Source: Bacillota bacterium
GTDB taxonomy: Bacteria > Bacillota > Negativicutes > Sporomusales > Sporomusaceae
Direction of reading: 5' to 3'
Assembly: GCA_023443285.1 (NCBI GenBank)
Contig: JAEZVB010000075.1
Coordinates: forward strand, 1-40,804
DNA length: 40,804 nt
Below are positions 24,453 to 33,724 of this stretch, piece by piece; position 1 is the stretch's first letter, and each line of letters starts with the position of its first letter. The notes under the pieces were generated by a model, which did not search any database, had not been told where the DNA came from, and saw nothing but the letters and a program-made list of their open reading frames with translations. A program made the translations under genes and the position numbers.

Positions 24453-25238
24453 ATGGATTTTTTAAAAAGATTTTCACTGGAAGGTAAAGTCGCCTTAGTA
24501 ACTGGTGGATCTTATGGAATTGGCTTTGCTATTGCGAGTGCTTATGCCAAGGCAGGTGCCACGATTGTATTTAATGACATGAGTCAAGAGTTGGTGGATA
24601 AAGGTATTAGTGCGTATAAAGAAGCTGGCATTGATGCGCATGGATATGTTTGTAATGTAACATCAGAAGTTGAAGTACAAGCCATGGTGGCAAAAGTGGC
24701 ACAAGAGGTTGGCGTAATTGATATCCTTGTGAACAATGCCGGTATTATTAAACGTATTCCTATGACTGAAATGACAGCAGAAGAATTCCGTCAGGTAATT
24801 GATGTAGATTTAAACGGGCCATTTATTGTAGCAAAAGCCGTAATTCCCGGAATGATTAAAAAAGGACACGGAAAAATTATCAACATCTGTTCCATGATGA
24901 GTGAGCTTGGCCGTGAAACCGTATCTGCTTATGCAGCTGCTAAGGGTGGCCTCAAAATGCTGACAAAAAATATTGCCTCAGAATATGGTGAGTTTAATAT
25001 TCAATGTAACGGCCTTGGACCAGGGTATATTGCGACACCGCAGACCGCGCCGCTCAGAGAAGACGGGCATCCTTTCAATAGCTTTATTATTGCCAAAACA
25101 CCGGCTGCCCGCTGGGGAACACCGGAGGATCTAGAGGGGCCTGCCGTATTTTTGGCATCACCTGCTTCTGATTTTGTAAACGGACATATCCTTTATGTAG
25201 ATGGAGGCATCCTGGCTTATATCGGAAAGCAACCCTAG
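24453..25238 (+). CDS. Short-chain dehydrogenase, gluconate 5-dehydrogenase/KduD-like
   Basis: 261 residues of the classical SDR type. The NAD(P)-binding motif TGGSYGIG is at 17-24, NNAG follows near residue 93, and the catalytic pair is Y160 and K164 (SAYAAAKGG). The ICSMMSELGRE, TPAARWG and SDFVNGHILYVDGG segments match gluconate 5-dehydrogenase and 2-deoxy-gluconate/KduD-type enzymes that oxidise sugar acids. GGGAGG precedes the ATG. The divergent AraC regulator and the following RpiB-like isomerase support a role in hexuronate or gluconate catabolism; exact substrate unknown. Confidence 0.92.
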   Translation: MDFLKRFSLEGKVALVTGGSYGIGFAIASAYAKAGATIVFNDMSQELVDKGISAYKEAGIDAHGYVCNVTSEVEVQAMVAKVAQEVGVIDILVNNAGIIKRIPMTEMTAEEFRQVIDVDLNGPFIVAKAVIPGMIKKGHGKIINICSMMSELGRETVSAYAAAKGGLKMLTKNIASEYGEFNIQCNGLGPGYIATPQTAPLREDGHPFNSFIIAKTPAARWGTPEDLEGPAVFLASPASDFVNGHILYVDGGILAYIGKQP

Positions 25239-25290
25239 AACGTATTTTATTATATGAGAACCGTGGAATGGTATTATGGGAGGTATAAAC

Positions 25291-25929
25291 ATGAAAATAG
25301 CATTAATAAATGAAAATAGCCAAGCAGCTAAAAATGAGATGATTTGTGCTGCTCTGAAAAAAGTGGTAGAACCAATGGGACATGAAGTATTTAACTATGG
25401 AATGTATAGTGCGGAAGATAAGCACTCATTGACTTATGTACAAAATGGAATTCTAGCAGCGATATTGTTAAACGCAAAAGCAGTTGATTATGTAATAACA
25501 GGCTGCGGTACAGGGGAAGGTGCTATGCTAGCCTGCAACGTCTTTCCAGGAGTATTATGTGGACATGTGGTAGATCCATCTGATGCATATATGTTTGCGC
25601 AAATCAATGATGGAAACGCAATCTCGCTACCCTTCGCAAAAGGTTTTGGCTGGGGTGCCGAGTTAAACCTTCAATATGTTTTCGAGAAATTATTTGAAGG
25701 TGAACCTGGGCAAGGCTACCCCAAAGATAGAGTAGTTCCAGAACAACGCAACAAGAAAATTTTAGATGAAGTCAAAAAAGTAACCCATCAAGATATGATG
25801 ACAATTCTGAGAAATATTGATCAAGAGTTATTAAAAGGCGCAGTAAGTGGAGAACGCTTCCAGGAGTACTTCTTTGCAAATTGCCAAAACGCCGAAATGG
25901 CAGACTATATCAAGCATGTTTTAAAGTAA
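25291..25929 (+). CDS. RpiB/LacA/LacB-family sugar isomerase-like protein
   Basis: 212 residues from the ATG preceded by GGGAGG; five more codons are open upstream. The N-terminus KIALINENSQAAKNEMICAA and the central DYVITGCGTGEGAMLACNVF segment match the RpiB/LacAB fold, including the glycine-rich GCGTG loop and nearby cysteine. The C-terminal about 60 residues extend beyond RpiB's usual about 150. It lies 52 bp after the dehydrogenase and is likely co-transcribed. Family members near KduD-like genes probably act on keto-sugar acids rather than ribose phosphate; that is inference. Confidence 0.85.
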   Translation: MKIALINENSQAAKNEMICAALKKVVEPMGHEVFNYGMYSAEDKHSLTYVQNGILAAILLNAKAVDYVITGCGTGEGAMLACNVFPGVLCGHVVDPSDAYMFAQINDGNAISLPFAKGFGWGAELNLQYVFEKLFEGEPGQGYPKDRVVPEQRNKKILDEVKKVTHQDMMTILRNIDQELLKGAVSGERFQEYFFANCQNAEMADYIKHVLK

Positions 25930-25972
25930 ATAATGTCTGTCTGATAAGAAATAGAAAGATGTGCAATTTAGG

Positions 25973-26001
25973 CCTTCTAGTAATTTGCTAGAAGGTTTTT
26001 T
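25973..26001 (+). terminator. Terminator of the dehydrogenase-isomerase operon
   Basis: CCTTCTAG-TAATTTG-CTAGAAGG followed by TTTTTT. Confidence 0.92.
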
Positions 26002-26116
26002 GCATGTAAAATATTTCATATTAAATTATCGTTTATCGCTCAGTGGTGGGGAAGGATTCGCTATGAGATTCATAGAAATAATAGGTAAACAGATAGGGGT
26101 ATTAGGAGGACGGAAA

Positions 26117-28102
26117 ATGAAACGTACTTTTGGGATAAAACAAAAATTGATTAGCTATATTACATTGTTTATTGCTGTTGCTGTTTTGGCAGTTGCGGTG
26201 CCTGCACTTTATTTCTTCACGACAAATATGGAAAAAGAAATTGAAATACAAACAACCCAAGGGTTAGAAGGTCTTGATACTATTTTAGCAGGCTATAAGA
26301 ATGATGCCACAATTTATGCCAACATTTTTAGCCGAAACCCGGAGGTTATAAAAGCAGTAGAGGCGCGGGATTCGGCTGCGATAGTACGGATTCTTGGGCC
26401 GTTGGCTAAAGAGGCTAAGCTTGATTCAATCACTGTGTCGGATGACAAGGGTGTGGTAATCGCCCGGACACATGACGCCAAAAAAGGTGATAGTGTAATG
26501 AATCAGGTCAATGTGCAGAAGGCTCTCAAAGGCACGACATCTGCAGCTATTGAATCAGGTACTGTCGTAAAGCTGTCGGTTCGAGCGGGCGCGCCCGTAT
26601 ATAATTCGGCGGGACAGGTTGTTGGCGTAATAACACCTGGTTACACCGCCAGCCGGGACGAGATCGTGGACAAGGTCAAGAAAATGTTTGATGTTGATAT
26701 CACGATATTCCTGGGCGATGAGCGGATTGCCACCACGATTATCCAAGACGGCAAACGGGTGGTGGGCACCAAACTTAATCCTGATATTGCCGAAAAGGTA
26801 CTGAAGCAGAGCCAAAAATACATTGGTCGCGCTGAAATTATTGGAAGTCAATATATAACGACATATTTGCCGTTGATGGGGCCGGAAGGTAAACCCATAG
26901 GTGTTCTCTTCGCAGGGAAAAGCATCGCGGAACTTAACGTTGGAAAAAACAAAATGATACTGAGCATTGGGTTGACTGCCCTATGTGTTTTAGGGATTGG
27001 CATATTTTTCGCCTTTTTATTGGCTAAAGGATTTACGACCCCAATCAACCGCTTGGTGGAAGGCGTCAGCAAAGTGGCGTCAGGCGACCTTACCCAAAAA
27101 GTAGTGGTTACGTCAAACGATGAGATTGGTGCCCTGGCAGGTCACTTCAACGCCATGGTAGATCAGCTAAAGGCTTTAGTGGCACAGGTGAGTGGTATTG
27201 CGGGGAACTTGTCCGCCGCAAGTGAAGAGCTCACTGCCAGCGCTGACCAGACAGCTCAGGTTGCCAATCAGGTAGCCATTACCATTAGCGAAGTTGCAAA
27301 TGGTGCTGAAAAGCAACTGAAAGCCGTTGACGATACCGCCTCTGTCGTCGGACAAATGTCGGCAGGGATTCAGCAGATTGCAGTTAACATCACTACGGCT
27401 GCAGATACTTCGAAAAACTCCACCAATTCAGCGCAAACAGGTAGTGCAGCGGTCGAAAAAGCGATTAGCCAGATGCGTTTGATTGAAAACACGGTTACCA
27501 ACTCGGCTCAGGTAGTCACAAACCTAGGGGAACGGTCTAAGGAAATCGGGCAAATTGTGGACACTATCTCTGGCATCGCGGGGCAGACTAACCTGCTAGC
27601 TCTAAATGCTGCCATCGAGGCGGCGCGGGCGGGCGAACAGGGAAGGGGCTTCGCTGTTGTTGCCGATGAGGTTCGAAAATTAGCTGAACAATCAAATGAC
27701 GCAGCTAAACAGATCGCTGAGCTTATCTCGATAATTCAACAAGATACCGATGGTGCGGTAGTGGCCATGTCAGAAGGAACCAAGGAAGTCCGGGTTGGCA
27801 CAGAAGTGGTGAACGATGCCGGCCGCACCTTCAAGGAAATATTCCAATCAATCACTGAAGTAACAACCCAAATCACTGGAATATCGGATGTTATACAACA
27901 GATGGTGAGTGGCAGCCAGCAAATAGTAATTTCAGTACGTGATATTGATGTCGTAAGTAGGGAGGCCGCAGCGCAGACGCAGACAGTATCTGCGGCCACA
28001 GAAGAGCAGTCCGCCACCATGGAAGAAATTGCATCCTCGAGCCAAGAGTTAGCTAAGATGGCAGAGGAACTGACAGAAGCGGTTAGTAAGTTTAAGATAT
28101 AG
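26117..28102 (+). CDS. Methyl-accepting chemotaxis protein with Cache sensor
   Basis: 661 residues from an ATG with AGGAGGA upstream; the open frame further upstream overlaps the previous terminator and is not used. Transmembrane helices near 12-34 and 278-303 bracket an extracellular Cache-type sensor (YKNDATIYANIFSRNPEVIK; GAPVYNSAGQVVGVITPGYT). A HAMP domain (INRLVEGVSKVASGDLTQKV) and the MCP signalling domain follow, with the conserved hairpin tip EQGRGFAVVADEVRKLAEQS near 506-525. It relays ligand binding to CheA/CheW for flagellar control. Ligand unknown; the neighbouring sugar genes may be relevant but are separated by a terminator. Confidence 0.96.
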   Translation: MKRTFGIKQKLISYITLFIAVAVLAVAVPALYFFTTNMEKEIEIQTTQGLEGLDTILAGYKNDATIYANIFSRNPEVIKAVEARDSAAIVRILGPLAKEAKLDSITVSDDKGVVIARTHDAKKGDSVMNQVNVQKALKGTTSAAIESGTVVKLSVRAGAPVYNSAGQVVGVITPGYTASRDEIVDKVKKMFDVDITIFLGDERIATTIIQDGKRVVGTKLNPDIAEKVLKQSQKYIGRAEIIGSQYITTYLPLMGPEGKPIGVLFAGKSIAELNVGKNKMILSIGLTALCVLGIGIFFAFLLAKGFTTPINRLVEGVSKVASGDLTQKVVVTSNDEIGALAGHFNAMVDQLKALVAQVSGIAGNLSAASEELTASADQTAQVANQVAITISEVANGAEKQLKAVDDTASVVGQMSAGIQQIAVNITTAADTSKNSTNSAQTGSAAVEKAISQMRLIENTVTNSAQVVTNLGERSKEIGQIVDTISGIAGQTNLLALNAAIEAARAGEQGRGFAVVADEVRKLAEQSNDAAKQIAELISIIQQDTDGAVVAMSEGTKEVRVGTEVVNDAGRTFKEIFQSITEVTTQITGISDVIQQMVSGSQQIVISVRDIDVVSREAAAQTQTVSAATEEQSATMEEIASSSQELAKMAEELTEAVSKFKI

Positions 28103-28142
28103 GGTCTTCTCAAGCCGCCCGGCGGAAGCATGGGTACAGATA

Positions 28143-28185
28143 AAACAGCCTTCCAGGCGTATATGATATGCTTGGAAGGCTGTTT
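28143..28185. terminator. Bidirectional terminator between MCP and FIST kinase
   Basis: AAACAGCCTTCCA pairs with TGGAAGGCTGTTT and serves both convergent genes. Confidence 0.9.
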
Positions 28186-28189
28186 ATTG

Positions 28190-30139
28190 CTAGCAAGGCA
28201 TTGTGCTGTTATCGGCCAGTTTAAATTTTATAGCAAAGGTGGTTCCGTGTAGTCCTGTATTAATTTCGAGTTTAGCTTTATGCCTTTCGGCTATTCGGAA
28301 ACAAACCGCTAAGCCAATACCTTTTCCGTCACCCTTTGTTGTCACGAATGGGGTTCCCAACTTGTCGAATATTTCCTCGGAAATACCGGAACCCGTATCC
28401 TGTACACTTAGTATCACTTGATTAATGCTGAAGAACGTGCTAATAGTCAGTACGCCTGGCTCAGCCATCGCATCTAAGCCATTACGCACTAAATGAACAA
28501 TCAGCTGACGCAGTTCCTTATCATCAAACTCAAAATCTGGAATGCTCCCAAGCTCTAGACGGATTTCATGGCCGCGTCGAAAAGCATCGGCATGGAGCAG
28601 CGGAAAGAGAGTATGTAATACATTATTTATATTGCCAAATTTCATTTCCACCCGTTTGTGTTTGGACAGAGATAAAAATTCGGTAATAATGAAATTAGCT
28701 TTATCTAATTCTTCAATCATAATGGCAAGCTGTTTGTTATAGCCGGAAAACTCTCTTTTGCGTTGAAACATTTGCAAATAACCCCTGACTGTTGTCAGCG
28801 GATTGCGCACCTCATGGCCGATGCCAGCAGCCATTTCGCCGATTACATTATACTGAAGCTTGACTTTGGAATGTTCTAACTCGGCAATTACCGTAGTAAC
28901 CAAGTGGGTTAACGCCCTGAGTACCCCAATGTCTTTTGCTGGCATAGTGTCAATACAAGTTCCTTCACTAACCGGTCTTTTTTTATGGGTGTTTACTTCA
29001 CGGGAGGCTTGTACAGTACGCGAACTGCCTGCTTCAGCTAATGCCAAAATGGTCATGGAAGCGTTGAATAAGTGACTCTCCTTAGGCGTGTGAAAAAACT
29101 CTCCACACGCAAAAAAGCCTACAGTTGGGGCAATTGCTTGGAGCGGTTCGGTTTCAAGACTGCTTAAGCTTTGCAAATAACCCCGGCGACAGGCGCAAGA
29201 ACAAACAAATAAACTTTCTACTGGTTGTTGTTGAATGGTTGTGCAGGTGTTTTCTAATGCATCCATGATCATTCCGGCATTACCGAAACTCAACCATACT
29301 GTTTCGCCCATTCTTATGTCTGCGCCAAACGTGATGGAATCATCTTCATGATGAACAATAGGTACTCTGGCCATCTGAATACCATCTCTAATAATGACAA
29401 GGGGATATTCTACCGTATTGCTGAATTGGTCTTTTTCCAGACCCAGATATTTTTTATATATTTTAAAAGCAGGCAGGTTATCGATCGTATATATCCTAAG
29501 CCCCTCTGCTTTAGTTACTGTCATAGGTTTACCAATAGGCTGCCACCCTAAATGCCAGAAGCGCCTGGCAGATAATTGCTCACCTTCAAGCACAGCGCCA
29601 ACAACGCCAATCTCAGTAGTTTGCTGGTTACAGCATAAAAAGGCGGGAATATCAGGACAAGGCTTCCCGGCTTTTCCGCCAAAAACCGGCAAACTTGGGT
29701 TGACGCTCCGAATGCCTAATAAAAAATCATTAGCATCAATCTGCGGACTGGCAGTAAAGACAACCAGTGCTTTCGCTGTAGGACTGGTTAGCAATGTGGC
29801 CAGTGAAACGCCTAAATCAAAATCCTTTATTTCTTCTTTTGGTACAAGGGCACAGCGTACATGACTGTGATAAAAAATAGAGAAAGATAGAACAGTCTTT
29901 AATCCGCAGACCTCTCCATTCATAATCACACTTCCTGCTGAAGTCCCAATAACACTGGCATGAGGAACTAAACTGGAAATTTCGGAGGCCACTTTAGAAA
30001 GACCAATGCGGTCATGGCAAACACTGAAGATTTGCACAAAAACTGCAGAAGGGTTCATTTCATAAAATATATGATGGTTTTGGGAAACAAATTGTTGCAA
30101 ATTTTCAAAATTTTCATAGTAGGTATTGATACTCTTCAC
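28190..30139 (-). CDS. FIST-domain histidine kinase
   Basis: 649 residues from GTG, which lies 7 nt after GGGAGG; the TTG one codon earlier is too close. The N-terminal half is a FIST sensor (about 35-370: ASVIGTSAGSVIMNGEVCG; CACRRGYLQSLSS; GFFACGEFF). The kinase part has the phospho-acceptor H442 in GIGHEVRNPLTTVRGY and an HATPase domain with ELRQLIVHLVRNGLDAM, DTGSGISEE and GDGKGIGLAV. FIST domains are thought to bind small ligands such as amino acids. No transmembrane helix, so cytoplasmic. No response regulator is adjacent, so it is an orphan kinase. Confidence 0.94.
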   Translation of the reverse strand: MKSINTYYENFENLQQFVSQNHHIFYEMNPSAVFVQIFSVCHDRIGLSKVASEISSLVPHASVIGTSAGSVIMNGEVCGLKTVLSFSIFYHSHVRCALVPKEEIKDFDLGVSLATLLTSPTAKALVVFTASPQIDANDFLLGIRSVNPSLPVFGGKAGKPCPDIPAFLCCNQQTTEIGVVGAVLEGEQLSARRFWHLGWQPIGKPMTVTKAEGLRIYTIDNLPAFKIYKKYLGLEKDQFSNTVEYPLVIIRDGIQMARVPIVHHEDDSITFGADIRMGETVWLSFGNAGMIMDALENTCTTIQQQPVESLFVCSCACRRGYLQSLSSLETEPLQAIAPTVGFFACGEFFHTPKESHLFNASMTILALAEAGSSRTVQASREVNTHKKRPVSEGTCIDTMPAKDIGVLRALTHLVTTVIAELEHSKVKLQYNVIGEMAAGIGHEVRNPLTTVRGYLQMFQRKREFSGYNKQLAIMIEELDKANFIITEFLSLSKHKRVEMKFGNINNVLHTLFPLLHADAFRRGHEIRLELGSIPDFEFDDKELRQLIVHLVRNGLDAMAEPGVLTISTFFSINQVILSVQDTGSGISEEIFDKLGTPFVTTKGDGKGIGLAVCFRIAERHKAKLEINTGLHGTTFAIKFKLADNSTMPC

Positions 30140-30495
30140 CAATAATCCTCCCTGTAATTAGAAGCGTAAAATTATAGGGGTACTATATTTCATTATACCG
30201 CATTTTGTAAATTAATCCAAATAAATTCAATATTTTCCATAAAAGTAATCTTTGCATCTATTTTTGATATATATTTTATAGGGGGCATTTGCTTAAGCAA
30301 GACAGAAGGCGCGAATCTCAATTTCGCTGGTTAATTTCTTCAAATATGCAAGATAATTAGCTTAATCGAGATTGCTAACGAAAAACGCTTTATAATTTTG
30401 TTTCTATGCTAATTTGTCGCTTTTCTATTTTAACAAACTAAAGTAAAATATAAATGTCAATTATAAATATTGATAGAATGGGATGGAGGGTTTAT
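30140..30495. other. 356-bp AT-rich gap between divergent genes
   Basis: It holds the 5' regions of the FIST kinase and the amino-acid-binding lipoprotein. A TTTATAATTTT stretch near 30389 could be a -10 region for the rightward gene, but no good -35 stands at the right distance. No coding frame or strong hairpin is seen. Confidence 0.5.
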
Positions 30496-31278
30496 ATGAA
30501 AAAAGCGATTGGATTGATCCTGTTACTTGTGATGGTAGGCGTGATTTTTGCAGGATGTGGCAGTTCAACTACCACGAAAGCGCCTGCGAAAAAGATTGTA
30601 ATTGGTTTGGATGACAGTTTTCCTCCGATGGGTTTCAAAGACGACAAAAATAATATCGTTGGTTTTGATATAGACATGGCAAAAGAAGCTGCAAAACGTC
30701 TCGGAATGGAAGTAGAGTTCAAAGGCATTGACTGGAGCAGTAAAGAAGCCGAGCTAAACGGCAAGCGTATTGATGCCCTGTGGAATGGTATGAATATTAC
30801 CGAAGAACGCAAAAAGAATGTACTATTTAGCGAGCCTTATATGGAAAGCAAGCAGCTCATTTTTGTACTGGCAGGTTCCCCGATCAAAGGAGAGGCTGAC
30901 TTAGCCGGTAAGGTTGTGGGCGTACAGCAAGCCAGTATTGGCGAAGAAGTAGTGGTTAAAGATGAAAAACTGAAAGCTTCCTTAAAAGATTTCAAAAAAT
31001 ATCCTGACTGTATTGCTGCCTTTATGGATCTTAAAGCAGGCAGGGTAGATGCTGTTGTAACTGACGAAATTCTTGGCAGATACTATATGTCGAAAGAAGC
31101 AGGCAAATATGTAGCCATCGAAAAACCATTGGGTGAAGTTGGTACCTATGGTGTTGGCTTCAGAAAAGACGATAAAGAACTGCGCGACAAAGTGCAAAAA
31201 GCTCTTGATGAAATGAAAAAAGACGGAACTTCCGCGAAGATATCCAAACAGTGGTTTGGCGCAGATATTGTGAAGTAG
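30496..31278 (+). CDS. Amino-acid ABC transporter substrate-binding lipoprotein
   Basis: 260 residues. A lipoprotein signal ends in FAG-C21, so the mature protein is lipid-anchored. The solute-binding fold follows: KIVIGLDDSFPPMGFKDDKN, FDIDMAKEAAKRLGMEVEF, NGMNITEERKKNVLFSEPYM and GVGFRKDDKELRDKVQKALD, typical of family-3 amino-acid-binding proteins (glutamine, cystine or arginine type). GGAGGG precedes the ATG. A terminator follows at once and no permease or ATPase gene is adjacent, so it is an orphan or works with a remote transporter or a sensor. Confidence 0.94.
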   Translation: MKKAIGLILLLVMVGVIFAGCGSSTTTKAPAKKIVIGLDDSFPPMGFKDDKNNIVGFDIDMAKEAAKRLGMEVEFKGIDWSSKEAELNGKRIDALWNGMNITEERKKNVLFSEPYMESKQLIFVLAGSPIKGEADLAGKVVGVQQASIGEEVVVKDEKLKASLKDFKKYPDCIAAFMDLKAGRVDAVVTDEILGRYYMSKEAGKYVAIEKPLGEVGTYGVGFRKDDKELRDKVQKALDEMKKDGTSAKISKQWFGADIVK

Positions 31279-31283
31279 AGAGT

Positions 31284-31323
31284 ATGAGGCTAACGGCAAA
31301 ATTTACCGTTAGCCTCATTTTTA
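31284..31323 (+). terminator. Terminator of the binding-protein gene
   Basis: ATGAGGCTAACGG pairs with CCGTTAGCCTCAT, followed by a T-rich tail. Confidence 0.92.
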
Positions 31324-31427
31324 CTCAGTGTCTTAATCTACGCCGCAGCATAGCACTGACCGCAGCAGGGGATTAGCGGTTTTTTGACGAAGAGATATGA
31401 AAATGCGGAAGGGGAGTAACTTATTAT

Positions 31428-31826
31428 ATGAGTGTTTGTATTCAACTCGGTCAAATTGCCGGAGAAAATGTTGTTGAAGTGTCCGGTATCAAAGAAGTTT
31501 GCGGGATTTATCTGGAACACGCAGATGTTGCTATTGCCATAGAATGTGTAGCGGAGGCTGCCGATAAAAAAATACAGTTATTGTTCACGCCTGCCGGCAA
31601 TAAAGCTTTTATGCCGTTTTCCTTTATTATTCCTATTATGGCGCAAAGACTAGTATTAGCGCGCTTGCTTGATGATAGTAAACTAATTATTGTGCCGGAA
31701 AGCATTGAGGAAGAGTTGAATGATACGCAGGCAATAATCGCTTATTTGCAATGCCATGGCGGACTATGGATCGACGGACTGCCAAAGGAGTGTATTAAGG
31801 AAATAGTTAAACATTGCGCGTATTGA
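31428..31826 (+). CDS. Hypothetical protein
   Basis: 132 residues with GGGGAG before the ATG and a terminator just after the stop, so a single-gene unit. The sequence is alpha/beta with a hydrophobic centre (MPFSFIIPIMAQRLVLARLL) that is borderline for a membrane segment, and scattered cysteines (C4, C25, C40 region and the C-terminal CHGGLW, KECIKEIVKHC). No family recognised. Confidence 0.75.
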   Translation: MSVCIQLGQIAGENVVEVSGIKEVCGIYLEHADVAIAIECVAEAADKKIQLLFTPAGNKAFMPFSFIIPIMAQRLVLARLLDDSKLIIVPESIEEELNDTQAIIAYLQCHGGLWIDGLPKECIKEIVKHCAY

Positions 31827-31827
31827 G

Positions 31828-31852
31828 AAGAGCCGCAAAAGGCTCTTTTTTT
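31828..31852 (+). terminator. Terminator
   Basis: AAGAGCC-GCAAAA-GGCTCTT and a T-run, two bases past the stop codon. Confidence 0.92.
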
Positions 31853-31935
31853 ATGACTTCACAACAGCTGTCTCAATGTATAAAGGAACACTAATTGCTA
31901 GGCTGCAAAGCATGGCTTATAAAACTCTCAAAATA

Positions 31936-31948
31936 TTTAGTAGCTAAA
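31936..31948. promoter_or_regulatory. MarR-type operator copy 1
   Basis: TTTAGTAGCTAAA, a near-perfect 13-bp palindrome just upstream of the amidohydrolase promoter. Related copies stand before three transcription or gene starts of this cluster. Confidence 0.6.
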
Positions 31949-31952
31949 CTAA

Positions 31953-31981
31953 TTGACAAAATGATTTAGTTACTATACAAT
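31953..31981 (+). promoter_or_regulatory. Sigma-A promoter of the amidohydrolase with overlapping operator copy 2
   Basis: TTGACA, a 17-bp spacer, then TACAAT. The palindrome-like TTTAGTTACTATA (31965-31977) covers the spacer and enters the -10 box, so a bound repressor would block RNA polymerase. Confidence 0.8.
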
Positions 31982-32079
31982 AAAAGACATCAGAACCTAG
32001 AACTATACTAAAGAAACAGATTGAATACACAAGAGAGGGGGTTCAATAAAAAACAGAAGTTTTCTTTATAATCGTTTTA

Positions 32080-32092
32080 TTTAGCAACTAAA
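32080..32092. promoter_or_regulatory. MarR-type operator copy 3
   Basis: TTTAGCAACTAAA lies between the promoter and the ribosome site of the amidohydrolase, placed to act as a second repressor site. Confidence 0.6.
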
Positions 32093-32111
32093 TAATAAAG
32101 GGGTAATCAAA

Positions 32112-33122
32112 ATGAGCAAGCATAAGATTATTGATGTACAGTCGCATTTTCTTCCGGAAAAGTGGTTAAAAACAATTTCTCAGCGAACCCAGTATCCGTA
32201 CTTGGAAAAGAAAAATGAAGAAATCTGTGTTATCCATGGTTCGTCGTATGATAGACTGCCTTATTATACCGCGAAAAGCGGTATTAACATTCACAGCAAG
32301 TTAAGAGAGATGGATGCTGCAGGGATAGACGTCAGTTTGTTATCACTAAGTCCTGCCGGGCCGGATAATGGTTTTCACACAGGTGATGCCGATAAGCTGG
32401 CGCAAATCGCCAATGATGGAATTGCCGAAATTGTAGCGTGTTATCCTAGTCGTTTTCGAGGTATAGCAAATCTTGGATATGGGAATATCAAAGATTCTGT
32501 CGAAGAATTGACAAGATGTATTGATAAGTTAGGGTTTGTAGGCTTGCAGGTATTCCCTTATATTGGCGGCAAAACGTCGGTAGCCCATCCTGACCTTAAG
32601 CCCATTTGGCGAGTGCTGGCAGAAAAAAATGTTCCGCTTATTTTTCACCCAGGCTCTCCGATGAATAGCGATTATGGGAATTATCTTATTGGCGGGTTAA
32701 TGGGATACTGGTTTGATGATGCCATAATTATGGTTAAGTTTATATTAAGCGGGCTGCTTGATGAGTTTCCGGATTTAAAGATTGTATGTCCACATACTTG
32801 GTCGCTCCTTCCTTACCTCATAGATCGGCTGGATCAGCAAGTGGCACGATTTGCCAAGCATTTCCCGGACATGAAAAACCAAAAGCTTCCCAGTGAATAC
32901 CTGAAAAATGTGTATACAGATTGCAACAATTTTTCGAGTGATGATCTGCAATATGCCATTAAGAAAATGGGTGGGGTTAATTATATGATGTATGGCAGTG
33001 ACTCGCCCTTTGTGCCGGCAGAGTATATTGTGGGTCTGGTAGAAAAAACAGGGCTGTCAGCAGCCGATATGGAAAAAGTATTCACAGGTAATGCCCAAAG
33101 GTTGTTTGGCATTACGCTGTAA
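32112..33122 (+). CDS. Amidohydrolase-2/ACMSD-like metal-dependent hydrolase or decarboxylase
   Basis: 336 residues of the TIM-barrel amidohydrolase superfamily. The N-terminal metal motif reads VQSHFLPEKW, with Q where the usual DxHxH has its first ligand and H11 kept. Further ligands are H179 (IFHPGSPM), H228 (VCPHTW) and D297 (YGSDSPF). This set resembles aminocarboxymuconate-semialdehyde decarboxylase and related gamma-resorcylate-type enzymes acting on aromatic or enol acids; the substrate cannot be read from sequence. Overlapping MarR-type operators and the adjacent MarR gene indicate induction by a small, probably phenolic, ligand. Confidence 0.9.
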   Translation: MSKHKIIDVQSHFLPEKWLKTISQRTQYPYLEKKNEEICVIHGSSYDRLPYYTAKSGINIHSKLREMDAAGIDVSLLSLSPAGPDNGFHTGDADKLAQIANDGIAEIVACYPSRFRGIANLGYGNIKDSVEELTRCIDKLGFVGLQVFPYIGGKTSVAHPDLKPIWRVLAEKNVPLIFHPGSPMNSDYGNYLIGGLMGYWFDDAIIMVKFILSGLLDEFPDLKIVCPHTWSLLPYLIDRLDQQVARFAKHFPDMKNQKLPSEYLKNVYTDCNNFSSDDLQYAIKKMGGVNYMMYGSDSPFVPAEYIVGLVEKTGLSAADMEKVFTGNAQRLFGITL

Positions 33123-33152
33123 TGCTGGAGTAACACCAGCTGCTAAAAGCAA

Positions 33153-33181
33153 TTGCGATAGTTGTTTAGCTGCTATATAAT
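33153..33181 (+). promoter_or_regulatory. Promoter of the MarR gene with operator copy 4
   Basis: TTGCGA, a 17-bp spacer, then TATAAT. TTTAGCTGCTATA (33165-33177) overlaps the spacer and -10 exactly as in the amidohydrolase promoter, implying autoregulation. Confidence 0.8.
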
Positions 33182-33198
33182 AAAACAGGGTGATATCT

Positions 33199-33639
33199 AT
33201 GTACCAAACAGATGTAATCGTGGAAAAGATGTTTCGCGTTTACAATATAATGCAAGAAAACGGCAAACAACCGCGTGATTTTGGAATTGGTCACTTGCTT
33301 TTCCAGGCAGAGTTGCACACTTTATCTGCCATTTGCAAGCATGAATTGGTAAATGCTAGTGAACTGGCGCAAATTATGGGTATCACGAAAGGGGCGATTA
33401 CCCAGGTAGTAAATAAGTTGATCCAGAAAGGGCTTGTGGAAAAATTCAACATGCCGGGCAATAAAAAAGAAGTCTATTTTCGGCTGACTGAAAATGGCAC
33501 AAAGGTGAATGACGATCATTGCGAGCATGACAAAGAGATTTTGCAACCGGTAAACAACTACCTATGCCAACTGGATGAGAACAAACTTGCGGCGATCGGT
33601 CAGTATTTCGACATATTGCTCACTAGTTTAAAAAAATAG
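33199..33639 (+). CDS. MarR-family regulator of the cluster
   Basis: 146 residues from an ATG with AGGGTGAT upstream; a GTG three codons earlier is less well placed. The winged helix-turn-helix is clear: HELVNASELAQIMGITKGAI, TQVVNKLIQKGLVEKF and the wing KKEVYFRLTENG. Residues 1-30 and the C-terminal helix form the dimer interface as in other MarR proteins. The TTTAGTnACTAAA-type palindromes around this cluster, one over its own promoter, are its probable targets. Confidence 0.92.
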   Translation: MYQTDVIVEKMFRVYNIMQENGKQPRDFGIGHLLFQAELHTLSAICKHELVNASELAQIMGITKGAITQVVNKLIQKGLVEKFNMPGNKKEVYFRLTENGTKVNDDHCEHDKEILQPVNNYLCQLDENKLAAIGQYFDILLTSLKK

Positions 33640-33724
33640 GTTTATTACCCTGCAGACAGGGCAAGCGCGGCTGCCGCTTTCGCCAAAGGCTCGGCACAAG
33701 GCCGTGTTTTCTTTAAACAAATAA

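Noticed and set aside
29394..29864. Plus-strand frame of 156 codons opposite the FIST kinase
   Set aside because: Shadow of the well-supported kinase gene on the other strand, no ribosome site.
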